Part shown: positions 1-8,547 of the stretch, in pieces
Position numbering within the stretch: the stretch's first letter is position 1
Layout: each line of letters opens with the position of its first letter
Source: Nemertoderma westbladi
Taxonomy: Eukaryota; Xenacoelomorpha; Nemertodermatida; Nemertodermatidae
Length of the DNA: 35,486 bases
Direction: 5' to 3'
Assembly: GCA_032718475.1 (NCBI GenBank)
Contig: JAUCBJ010008646.1
Coordinates: forward strand, 1-35,486
Notes under the pieces: model-generated
What the model was told of the DNA's origin: nothing
Database searches by the model: none
What the model saw: only the letters and a program-made list of their open reading frames with translations
Program-made: the position numbers and the translations under genes

Positions 1-750
1 AGAACTACTTCAGTCAAAATGTTTCACTTTCTATTGTGCTTTCTAACTGTTATTAAATTATTGTAAGAAAATATTTTTCGTCTAGGGTGGGGGGGGGGGG
101 GGGGGTCAAAAAACTGGAAAATTTGCGTGACATACTTTATGAACGCCCCCTTATTTAGCATATATTAATATGTATAATATAATATATAATAATGTATACC
201 TGTCAGTTTTTAACGTTTTTTTAGTGTTTTTTTATAATGGTGAATGTTCTAGAACATTAGTAGATATATTTTATTAAGGTAGCTACTGTTTTTTTACTAG
301 CTATTATTCTTTGAAATTTTAAAAATACGGTACCGGTATTATTTTTATATTTGTTATTGGTAAGTGTTCGAGACACACTAGATATGATTTATTAAGGTAG
401 CTAGTGTTTTTTTTTTACTAGGTAGTAGTTTTTTCAAATTATAACAAATTTTGTGAAAACATTGATATTTCAGAATTAGGCCTAAACTGTTGCTGAATAT
501 ATTAGGCCTAATTATCAAAAATATTAATGATATTGTCCTAGAACAAGTTCGTTATCAATTAAGGTTCTAGAACACTTTGTTTTACTGGAACATTAAAAAT
601 AAATTAAATATTATATTGATCGTTTATACAAACCGAATAAATAAAAACAGCTAGTAAATAATTACTGGCTACGCTGACTATCTAATAACAATTACTAGCG
701 CTGTAATACTTATTAGTACTTTAGCAATTTAGCGGCAATTTACTTTATTT
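1..750. other. AT-rich upstream region without a recognisable gene
   Basis: I find no coding exon here. It holds a run of 17 G at 89-105 and a pair of diverged direct repeats, about 238-325 and 357-440, which share the core ttattaaggtagcta at a spacing of 119 bp. Several TTCTAGAA-type palindromes occur at 247-255 and about 563-573. The region lies directly upstream of the WD40 exon, so it may contain the promoter, a 5' UTR intron, or both. Confidence 0.5.
242..254 (+). promoter_or_regulatory. Heat-shock-element-like trimer
   Basis: The bases read GAA-TG-TTC-TA-GAA, which fits the three-unit HSF consensus GAAnnTTCnnGAA exactly. It lies about 530 bp upstream of the candidate start codon of the WD40-Roc-COR gene. 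A second TTCTAGAA dimer lies near 563-573, and the diverged direct-repeat copy near 365-373 has a weakened version. A match this short can occur by chance in AT-rich DNA, and no transcription start is visible, so this is only a candidate. Confidence 0.25.
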
Positions 751-760
751 TATCTTTTAG
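743..760 (+). promoter_or_regulatory. Splice acceptor before the WD40 exon
   Basis: A T-rich tract ends in TTTTAG at 755-760, a good 3' splice site 20 bp before the ATG at 781. The WD40 frame is open without a stop from this AG into the ATG. The ATG may therefore be the true start after a 5' UTR intron or a spliced leader, or it may be an internal Met of an exon that continues a gene begun outside the window. Confidence 0.45.
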
Positions 761-780
761 ATTCAATAATCCCCCTAACA

Positions 781-1634
781 ATGGCGGCGATCCGGGAACT
801 CAAAATGATCCCGGGTACCGAGGAGGTTGTCTTTGTGTCTATTTTCAACCTCCCCTGTATCATAAACTCAACAACTCTCTACGAAAAGGAATATCTACCG
901 CGATCCGGAGGTTCTAACGATTACAGGAGAGTCGCGGTTTCTACGGACGGGAACCGCGTTGCCTCGGGAGCCTGGGTGGGGGGGTCGGTGACTGTCTGGG
1001 AGCGGGAAGCGACCGGTTGGAGGGTCGTAGTGGAGGTACCGGGGAGGGAGTTAGTGGTTGGTGGGGGGGTGTATGAATTAGGTTGGGAATAGATATAAAT
1101 CCCTCCAACCGGGACGTCATTGCAACTTGTGGGGACGAAGGGGGGATTTCTATTATATCAATAACTGGGGGGAAATATAAGGTTACGAACTGGGTGGGGC
1201 ATTCTGGGGCGGTTTACTGTATTCGGTTCGACTCGAACGGGTCCCGGTTGGCCAGCTGTTCGAGTGATGGAACAGTAAAAGTTTGGGTGACCGGAACCCG
1301 GGAGATGTTGTATCAATACCGGGGGCACAGTGGGTCGGTCTGGAGTCTGGGTTGGGGTCCGGATGGGGAGTCAGTGGTGTCGGTAGATGGGGGAGGAGGG
1401 ATCCATCGCTTCGGTGTTGGTACAGGGGAGACCTTGTGGAGACAGGAAGCAACTCCTGAGGTCCGGGGGATCGTATTGAGTCCGAACGGATCCAGAATCG
1501 CTGCTGTTGGGGGAACACCGGGTTGATTTATATTCTAAATTCTGTAACTGGGGAGATTATCAACCGGATTGAAGGAACTGGGAGCGACATCGTTGCTGTC
1601 GATTTCTGTAAAGATGACCGGCATATTATTACAG
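781..1634 (+). CDS. WD40 beta-propeller exon of a WD40-WHD-Roc-COR-CARD gene (5' part, two frame breaks)
   Basis: This exon encodes about six WD40 blades. Visible blade ends include VASG...VTVW (about 958-1000), IATCGDEGGISI (about 1119-1154), GHSGAV...LASCSSDGTVKVW (1197-1286) and GHSGSVW...VVSVDGGG (1323-1410). WD40 propellers are protein-binding platforms and often sense or repress in signalling proteins. The start ATG has the good context AACAATGG. The frame changes twice, near 1085-1090 and near 1508-1520. Each change equals one missing base beside a G run, and WD40 homology continues across both, so sequencing undercalls are likelier than a dead gene, though a pseudogene is possible. 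The exon ends ...HIITG at a GTAATT donor (1635), in the middle of a blade. The missing strand (DDDGTITVID) is found at 4831. Composition is strikingly G-rich compared with the AT-rich second exon. Confidence 0.75.
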
Positions 1635-1813
1635 GTAATTAATTAATAGACCTCTTTTATTAAAACACGTTAAATTAATTAATTAGGCCTAGAGTCTAAT
1701 TCAGTACTGTACCACGTACCATAGTAAGTAATAATCATTATAACACTTAAATGAATTAATTACATTAATTATTATTATTTAATTTTATTTTATTTAATTA
1801 ATAATTTACTTAC

Positions 1814-1930
1814 CGATATGATGCGGATTAACTGAACATTACCTTCACTGCCTCCTGCCAATATTGGGTACCATGGGAACGAAATTAAAATTAGTCTAAT
1901 ATCAGAATATAAACCATTACAACATAGTCC
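1814..1930 (-). CDS. Possible WD40-like exon on the opposite strand
   Basis: Read on the minus strand, a 39-codon open stretch is bordered by ctacag (acceptor-like, 1931-1936) and a consensus GTAAGT donor (1808-1813), with codon phase 0 at both edges. It ends in ILAGGSEGNVQLIRI, which resembles the last two strands of a WD40 blade (LASGSxDGxVxLWxL), but the Trp is missing. No neighbouring minus-strand exon is recognised. It may be a relic of an inverted duplication of a WD40 gene, or chance. It lies inside the proposed intron of the plus-strand gene. Confidence 0.2.
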
Positions 1931-2658
1931 CTGTAGTCGGATAGTTTTAGGTGCAGTTTGGTTCCAGTAATAATGTAACATAAAAATAAACTAATAAACC
2001 AGCAATTAGCTTAATAATATTATGTATTCAGTTATCTGTTAGGTTGTTTGTTATTGGTTTGTATCAATGGCGTTTTAACCAACTGGTAGTTCTACTCAAA
2101 TAAACAAACTATAATGGTACCAATAGGCGTACCGGTACTGCAATGCAGTAAAGTAACTGTACAGAGAATACAACCGGTAATGTATAATAAAAACTTTCAT
2201 TTTTATGTCTGCCACACAGTCCCATTACTTAGGCATTCAACAAGGTGTATTATAATACACTACACCTTGCCCGTATTAAAGTGTAATTTTAGATAAGAAG
2301 GGACATCCCTAACCCACACCCCACCTTATTTTTATACAATCTTTATCATACTTTATTTAACATGGAGCTACGTAGAATTTTATTTTTTGAATTTATAGAC
2401 GTTTAACGTTTGCGATATCGCCCTCATTGCATTACGGCCATTCCTCATATTGGCCACAACGACATATTATTAGAAAGCTTGAGTTGTAAGGATTTCAAAT
2501 ATAAATATTTTGAGTTTCGTTGAGAAACAGCTGAGATATAATACTGGCGTTCAAAGAATGTGATAATTTATCATTCGCTGGAAGTCATTTAATATAATTA
2601 ATATAAACACAACATTCTAGAACGTGATATTATTTTTATTATTATTATCATTTTTATT

Positions 2659-2782
2659 ATTGTCCCGGCTATTGTTCCGCCTAGTGTCCCGCCTATTATC
2701 CCGCCTATTGTCCCGCCTATTGCCCCGCATATTGTCCTGCATATTGTCCCGCATATTGTTCTGCATATTGTCCCGCCTATTT
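2659..2782 (+). repeat. 12-bp minisatellite, cluster A (ATTGTCCCGCCT)n
   Basis: About ten imperfect copies of a 12-bp unit, with variants ATTATCCCGCCT, ATTGCCCCGCAT and ATTGTTCTGCAT. The same unit returns as cluster B at 4173-4345, on the other side of the retrotransposon and the 35-bp array, so both belong to one local repeat family. Confidence 0.9.
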
Positions 2783-2983
2783 TAATTGGTAGTTCGACCG
2801 ATGTAACAGTCTGAGATAACTCCCCACCAAATATGACTCCCCAGTCTTCTCAGCCTAGGCTGAGAACACTCCCTAGTTTACTTCCTAGATTTCTTAATTA
2901 ACGGAAAGGAGCAGGTTACAGTGGCGGGCTTTTCTAAGCAAAACAATAAACGATAACTCATTAACATAGGTAACAGTATATAG
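2783..2983. other. Short non-coding spacer
   Basis: No gene is seen. It contains the 12-bp palindrome CAGCCTAGGCTG near 2849-2860. It ends in a lone, diverged copy of the 35-bp repeat that is arrayed at 3846-4095, and this copy abuts the retrotransposon. Confidence 0.5.
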
Positions 2984-2996
2984 TATCGTGGGTAGT

Positions 2997-3847
2997 ATCC
3001 TGCCAAGTACCTAACTGATCTAGACTTTGCTGATGACTTAGGAGTACTCTCAGAATCATTAGAGGGAGCCCAGCGGCTCCTCAGCTCATTAGAACATGCT
3101 GCTTCTAGTGTTGGTCTTTTTATTAACTCCAGAAAGACCAAAATTCTGACAGTTAACTTTGAAAGTCCTCAGCAAGTCTCTGATCGGATGAGCATAAGCT
3201 CAAAGGATGGTATGCTTGAGCATGTGGACGACTTCTGTTACCTGGGATCATGGATCCGGAAGTCAGGTGAGGACCTTCGAATACGTAAGGGAAAGGCATG
3301 GGCAGCCTTGAATAGGCTTTCCAGGATTTGGAAGTCACCTAGAATTAATCGGAAACTTAAGGTCCGATTATTCAGAGCAGCAGTAGTTCCAGTACTCCTC
3401 TACGGGAGTCCATGCTGGGCTCTAACTGCTGAGGACACCAAATCTCTGGATGGCACATTCACAAGAATGCTACGCCGGGTACATTGTGTCAAGTACAATG
3501 CACACATCTCCAACCAGACACTATATAACATTGGAGGTGTCTCATTGGTTCCCCCAAGCTTGACACTAGAACAAAATCGCCTCCGCTTTGCAGGACATTG
3601 CTTTCGCCGTGAGGACCAGCCAGTGCATAATCTTGTACTTTGGCAGCCTCATGGAGTGAATAAGCATGGTGGACAGCCCATGACTTTCTTGAGACGCATC
3701 TTAAAGGACACTGGCCTTAAAGATGCGGATGATCTAGCAAATGTCATGCGTGATAGGGAGTTGTGGCGGTGCAATTTTGTTGACAAGCCGGCACAGCATT
3801 CTTAAAAATGCAGCTGCAATGCAGCATGCCGATCCTAGTAGTAGTAG
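2997..3847 (+). pseudogene. 5'-truncated non-LTR retrotransposon, copy 1 (reverse transcriptase C-terminal part)
   Basis: An open frame runs from about 2996 to the stop at 3805. It starts shortly before the catalytic FADD motif (3026-3037, within LDFADDLG) and continues through the thumb and the C-terminal region. It includes LLYGSPCW, the LRFAGHCFRRED segment, and the GGQPMTF...TGL...DLANVM.DRELWR tail typical of endonuclease-encoding non-LTR elements. The fingers, palm motif A and endonuclease are absent, so it cannot move by itself. The 3' end is GATCC followed by (TAG)4 (3836-3847). It is flanked by TATCGTGGGTAGT (2984-2996) and TATCGCGGGTAGT (3848-3860), a 13-bp candidate target-site duplication with one mismatch. 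Copies 2 and 3 in this window belong to the same family. I cannot assign a clade with confidence. Confidence 0.85.
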
Positions 3848-4095
3848 TATCGCGGGTAGTTGTTTATATTAACAGTATACTGTATCATGGGTAGTTGTTT
3901 ATATTAACAGTATACAGTGTCGCGGGTAGTTGCTTATATTAACAGTATACAGTATGGCGGGTAGTTTTTTATATTAACAGTATACAGTATCGCGGGTAGT
4001 TGCTTATATTAACAGTATACAGTATCGCGGGTAGTTGTTTATATTAACAGTATACAGTATCGCGGGTAGTTGTTTATATTAACAGTATACAGTAT
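3846..4095 (+). repeat. 35-bp tandem array, about seven copies
   Basis: The period is exactly 35 bp: the cgcgg(gtagt) mark recurs at 3851, 3886, 3921, 3956, 3991, 4026 and 4061. Copies differ at a few bases (cgcgg, catgg, ggcgg; ttgttt, ttgctt, tttttt). The unit includes gggtagt and ttaacagtatac. A single diverged copy lies at the other edge of the retrotransposon (about 2965-2996), so the element sits within this repeat. Confidence 0.95.
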
Positions 4096-4172
4096 CAGTG
4101 AGATATTGTATTTCAGCTTCATACTTCGGCTCAGAAATATTGCAAAAAACTTATTTTTGTAATTTTAACCAT

Positions 4173-4345
4173 CCTATTGTCCCGCCTATTATCCCGTCTA
4201 TTGTCCCGCCTATTGTCCCGCCTATTATCCCGCCTATTTTCCCGCCTATTGTCCCGCCTATTATCCCGCCTATTTTCCCGCCTATTGTCCCGCCTATTGT
4301 CCCGTCTATTGTCCTGCCTATTGTCCCGCCTATTGTCCCGTTTAT
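4173..4345 (+). repeat. 12-bp minisatellite, cluster B
   Basis: About 14 copies of (C)CTATTGTCCCG-type 12-mers, more homogeneous than cluster A. Because 12 is a multiple of 3, an open frame of I-V/I-P-P repeats (4098-4406) runs through it. I regard that frame as a by-product of the repeat and not as a gene. Confidence 0.9.
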
Positions 4346-4437
4346 CATTGCAATAATCATTTTTTTACCTACCTTTTATATACCTTTTTTTTGCAATAAT
4401 AATTAGCTCTAAGAAAGTTTTACATGTCAGTTATATT

Positions 4438-4772
4438 CGATGAAAAATTCAGGGTTGGAGCAAGTAAAATATTATTAATCAAATTTCAAATATAATTACA
4501 AATATATTTCGGTAGCTCAGCGCTATCATTATCAATAAAGTACAAATTCTAATATAAATTGCAGAATTGACTAATGTAACGTACGACTTAATATCTGTTG
4601 AAAATTGCACTAAAAACAGAATAAATGTTGTAACCAAAAAACAGAAGACATAGGCAGGTAAACGTATAGGGACCGTAGGTGCATACTGGAGAGCCTAACG
4701 AATTATATTTATAATTATATTTGTAACTTGATTAATAAAATTTAACTTGCTCCAACCCAGAATTTTTCATCG
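4438..4772. mobile_element. 335-bp MITE with about 28-bp terminal inverted repeats
   Basis: The left end starts CGATGAAAAATTC and continues through GGGTTGGAGCAAGT (4438-4465). The right end (4745-4772) is its reverse complement with one mismatch in 28. The flanks TTATATT (4431-4437) and TAATATT (4773-4779) are a possible 7-bp target duplication with one mismatch. There is no ORF inside, so this is a non-autonomous DNA transposon of unknown superfamily; the 7-8 bp duplication would be compatible with hAT. It ends 58 bp before the proposed acceptor of the gene's second exon. Confidence 0.75.
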
Positions 4773-4830
4773 TAATATTGGATGTCAACTCAGTGGAAAG
4801 ACAGCTTAACAAAAATTATACTTTATACAG

Positions 4831-7800
4831 GAGATGATGACGGCACAATTACAGTAATTGATACGTACAGTAAAGATCAAACTGAAAGAAAGAAAAGTAT
4901 CAAACAGGTGGAAAGTATATTGGAGGAAACTGAAGAATTAAAGGAAATTGTTGAGTATATTGGATGGGTTGGTCCCATAAATAAACCACTCCATGGTAAG
5001 ATAACTGATATAATTATATCTACTGTTAATGTTCTTTCAGATAAAGAGAAAGAACTTTACTTTAGACTGGATGCAGATATTTCTGAGTTAACAACACAGA
5101 ATCTGGTTAGTATTTGGGGTTTAGATGAAGTTTCAACAATAGAAATCGTTAAAAAATTGAGAGACTTGGGACTTCTGTCTACAAGTGAATTAAATTCACT
5201 GAAAGTTCCAAAACTTTTAATTAATTATATAAAAGAACAAAAACGGCTGCCAATTGAGATACTGGCGAGAGGCCCAGAAGCATTGGCTGCTTATAAAGCA
5301 GCTCTTTCTAAAGGGACTACATGGATACTGAAAACCCGGTTAATGTTAGTTGGACAAGAGAGGGCTGGTAAAACAAGTTTGAAGAAGGCCCTTATTGGTC
5401 AACCGTTTGATATAAATGAACCAATAACTGATGGTATTGACTCATCTGCTAACTGTATTATAAATACCGAACAAAACACAGATTGGACCAACTTACGAGA
5501 TAAAGATAAAGAAAACTTGGAGAAAGATGTCAATGACTTTGTTACTAAACAAATAGCAAAAACTGTTCTAGAAAGTAAACAAGTTGCAGATAATAAAAGT
5601 GTGACTCCCATAGTTTCAACCTCTTCATCAGCAGCTAATGCTAAACCTACAGAGATTCCTATTACAGTTGCAAGTGGAAGTGGTAATAAAGTTCCAACCG
5701 TTAGTTTGTGGAGGAGGTTAGTTTCCAAATTTACACGCAATAAAGAACAAATCAGTATTGAAGGTGAAGTCAGGGTCACAGAGGGAAGCATTAGTAGACA
5801 TAAAGGAGGTACAGGATATATTCAATCCAAACGTGATTATTCTGAAACACAAATCCCAGCAAACATATCTAAAGGAGTAGAAGATATACTCACATCTGGT
5901 AAACCTCAAGATATTCTGGCTAAATTTATTGAGGAAGACAGTCGCTTTTCTCTACAGATAGTCGATTTTGGTGGCCAATGTATTTATTACACAACCCATC
6001 AGATATTTTTGAGCAGACGAGCTATTTATATAATTGTATTTAATCTCTTGGAAAATCTTGAAAAAACTGCTGATATTATTTTCAGATCTAATGAAAACAA
6101 TATTAATGAGTTTGTTTTCGGTGAGATTAAGAATATTGAGTTTATTGAATTTTGGTTAAAAAATATTTATTCATTTGGTACAAAACTAGAAGTAAATTCT
6201 TGTCCACCTGTTTTTGTAGTTGGAACTCATAAAGGCAGCTTACATGCTGATCCTGATACTCAATCTGTAATAGCAAGTAAAATATTTGAAAAGATTAAGA
6301 CCCATTTGGGTAAATCTTCATATACAGATAATCTAATTAAAGATTACATTGCTATAGAGAATAATAGAGAAATTATATATGGTGGAGAGAAAGGACTTGA
6401 AAATTTACAGGCAAATATTGTCAACGAAATGGCAAATTTTAAGGAGGAAATACCTTTACAATATCTAAAATTTGACCAACTTGTGTCTCAATTAATCACG
6501 GATGGTAAAGTTTATATTGACATAGACTTGCTAGAGATTAAATTAAAGGATATTGATGTAGAAATGGATAACATTGGTTTGAAAACCATGTTAGAATTTT
6601 ACCACGATTTAGGTACAATAATTTACTTTGATGATGAATCTCTAAGGGATACTGTTATACTGAGCCCAGAATGGTTGAGTGGAATGTTTACCAAAATAAT
6701 AACTGTAAAAGATAAAATAAAGAAACAACATTTTACTTTCTGGAAGGACCTGGATAACAATGGTATATTACATGAAGAACTCCTTGATTATCTGTGGGAA
6801 GGCGTTCTTGATAAAAAACAATTTATGTTGAATATTCTAGAACGTTTTGATTTATTATGTGAACGAGTTTTACCAAAAACCGAAAGAACATTGCAAGAGG
6901 ATGTAAAGTTGGCTTATTATGTACCTTGCCGCCTTAAATCTGTTAGATATACTCCATTCACACCAAGACAATGTAAAGTTGAATTTTATATTACATTCAA
7001 AAGTTTCTTACCGCAAGGATTGTACTACCGTTTAATTAAGAGAACTATAGATTTGTCATACATTGTAGGAGATAGAGTAATTCAACCTAAACTTTACCAC
7101 AGAGTTGCTCAAATATTTTTAGATTTTAATCATCAGGTAATTTTGGAAAGATCTTCTGTTTCATTAAATTGGATTAAAGTTCATGTAGTTAGATCTGAGG
7201 TGTTGAGTTTGGGCGATGAACAAACTGAAAGTAAACTTGCACCAGATCCGGATATTTTGAATAAAGTAAATCATTTCCTTAATACATCATTGAAGGAAAT
7301 TATCACCCAAATGAGATTTAAAAATATTTTATTTGATTTCGAAATAAAATGTGAATGTAATGCTAAATGCGATCAACATAGATTACTTGACTGCAATGAA
7401 GAAGGATGTTTTCACTTTGTTAAACTGGCTGATATTTTATCAAATAATTTTGTTCAATGTAAATTTAATAACTCTGTTAGAAGTCGATTTATTAGTGGAA
7501 AATTCCCTGTTGTTGGGAGATTTAGCTCACATTGGTTAAACATTACAACTAACCGAGATGACCTTATTGATAGAATGGAAATCTCAAAATTACTTGTATA
7601 CTTAGCAAGTAAGGGGGCTATATCAAAGGAAGTTTTAGCTGTTATTGAATCTAAGTCGAATTTGTTGAGTAAGAATAAGATTTTGTTGGAGTCAATAAAA
7701 TGGGGATCAGAAAATAATTACAAAATATTTATTGAAGCATTATATGTAACCAATCAACCGCTTTTGTTTGAAATTTTGCACGGAAAAATCAAAATGGAAG

Positions 7801-8210
7801 ACCAAATGTTCCCTGATATTCTAACAAAGTATAAATATATGTTAATGAATAATTTAGAACAAACTAAATTTGTGGCACAGCTTCTGGTTAACAGAAACGG
7901 TATAAGTAAATCTATCATAGAAATAATAGAATGCAAAGAATCAATAGATGATAAGAATGTTGTACTTATAAACGCAGTAATGAAAAGATCTTACAAGGAT
8001 TTTCTATCTTTTTGTAAATGTCTTCGTCTCACCAACCAACATCATTTAGCTGATACTCTAGAGGAAGCAACCAAAGGTTATAATGCGGATATTGTAGACA
8101 TTACCGATCAAGCTGATGAAGTTGCTGATATAGATAATACTAATCAAGGTGGAGAGGCCGCTGGGGTTATAGACGTTACCAATCAACCGGTGGAGAGGCT
8201 GCTGTTATAG
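4831..8210 (+). CDS. WHD-Roc-COR-CARD-CARD exon (3' part of the WD40-ROCO gene)
   Basis: The frame opens at ATG 4782, but the exon proper begins at 4831; residues below count from that ATG (1142 codons to the stop). Residues 17-28 finish a WD40 blade. Residues 70-152 resemble the APAF1 winged helix (IISTVNVL...Y.RLD...NLVSIWGLDEV...LGLLS). The Roc GTPase has P-loop GQERAGKTS (191-199), switch Thr216 in ITDGID, DFGGQ (395-399) and THKG (482-485, where TKxD is usual); a polar insert of about 165 residues separates the G2 and G3 motifs. The COR domain spans about 560-845 (YHDLGTIIYF, VILSPEWL, FLPQGLYYRLI). A Cys/His cluster lies at 857-878. Two helical CARD-like domains lie at about 925-1002 and 1012-1095. 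Roc-COR proteins are GTP-regulated dimers, and CARDs recruit partners by homotypic contact, so a cell-death or immune-signalling role is inferred. No signal peptide or membrane segment is seen; it is probably cytosolic. Confidence 0.85.
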
Positions 8211-8490
8211 ACATTGCCAATCAATGTAATGTAGCTGTTGTTGTAGATGTTACCAATCAACAGGTGGAGAGGCTGCTGTTATAGACATTGCCAATCAATG
8301 TGATGTACAGTATAGCTGTTGTTGTAGATGTTACCAATCAACCGGTGGAGAGGCTGCTGTTATAGACATTGCTAATCAATGTAGTGTAGCTGTTGTTATA
8401 GATGTTACCAATCAACCGGTGGAGAGGCTGCTGTTATAGACATCGCCAATCAATGTGATGTAGCTGTTGTTAATGATGTTTCCAATCAAT
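8135..8490 (+). repeat. 74-bp tandem repeat covering the C-terminal tail and 3' UTR
   Basis: The mark gttacc (gtttcc in the last copy) occurs at 8175, 8249, 8330, 8404 and 8478. Spacing is 74, 81, 74 and 74 bp; the 81 comes from a 7-bp insertion. The first unit is coding (GGEAAGVIDVTNQ). If each unit were 75 bp it would encode a 25-residue repeat, but at 74 bp the frame slips, and translation stops at 8210 in the first full copy. The last copy is back in the main frame and would end at TAA 8550-8552. Confidence 0.85.
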
Positions 8491-8547
8491 GTGTCTGGAA
8501 ATGCATCGTAGACAATTCTAATCATAGTTTTATAAAAACATCTAATG

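Larger units (their letters stand above)
1635..4830 (+). other. Proposed 3.2-kb intron filled with repeats
   Basis: The donor is G|GTAATT at 1634/1635 and the acceptor is tttatacag|GA at 4830/4831. The upstream exon ends with one base of a codon and the downstream exon starts with two, so phase is kept (G|GA, Gly). The join completes a WD40 blade: HIITG followed by DDDGTITVID. The intron contains a possible minus-strand exon, two 12-bp minisatellite clusters, a retrotransposon fragment, a 35-bp tandem array and a MITE, each listed separately. The acceptor's pyrimidine tract is weak. An ATG at 4782 is open into the second exon, but its 16 codons before the acceptor have no WD40 resemblance, so I treat them as intron. 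Confidence 0.7.

Noticed and set aside
1183-1518. 111-codon minus-strand frame
   Set aside because: It lies opposite the WD40 exon and is Pro/Ser-rich only because the sense strand is G-rich.
4098-4406. Open frames through the 12-bp minisatellite on both strands
   Set aside because: A period divisible by 3 keeps frames open; there is no non-repeat coding sequence.
4782-4829. ATG at 4782 as the true start of the Roc-COR protein
   Set aside because: The 16 codons before the acceptor have no family resemblance and follow directly on a MITE, while the residues after it complete a WD40 blade begun at the end of exon 1.
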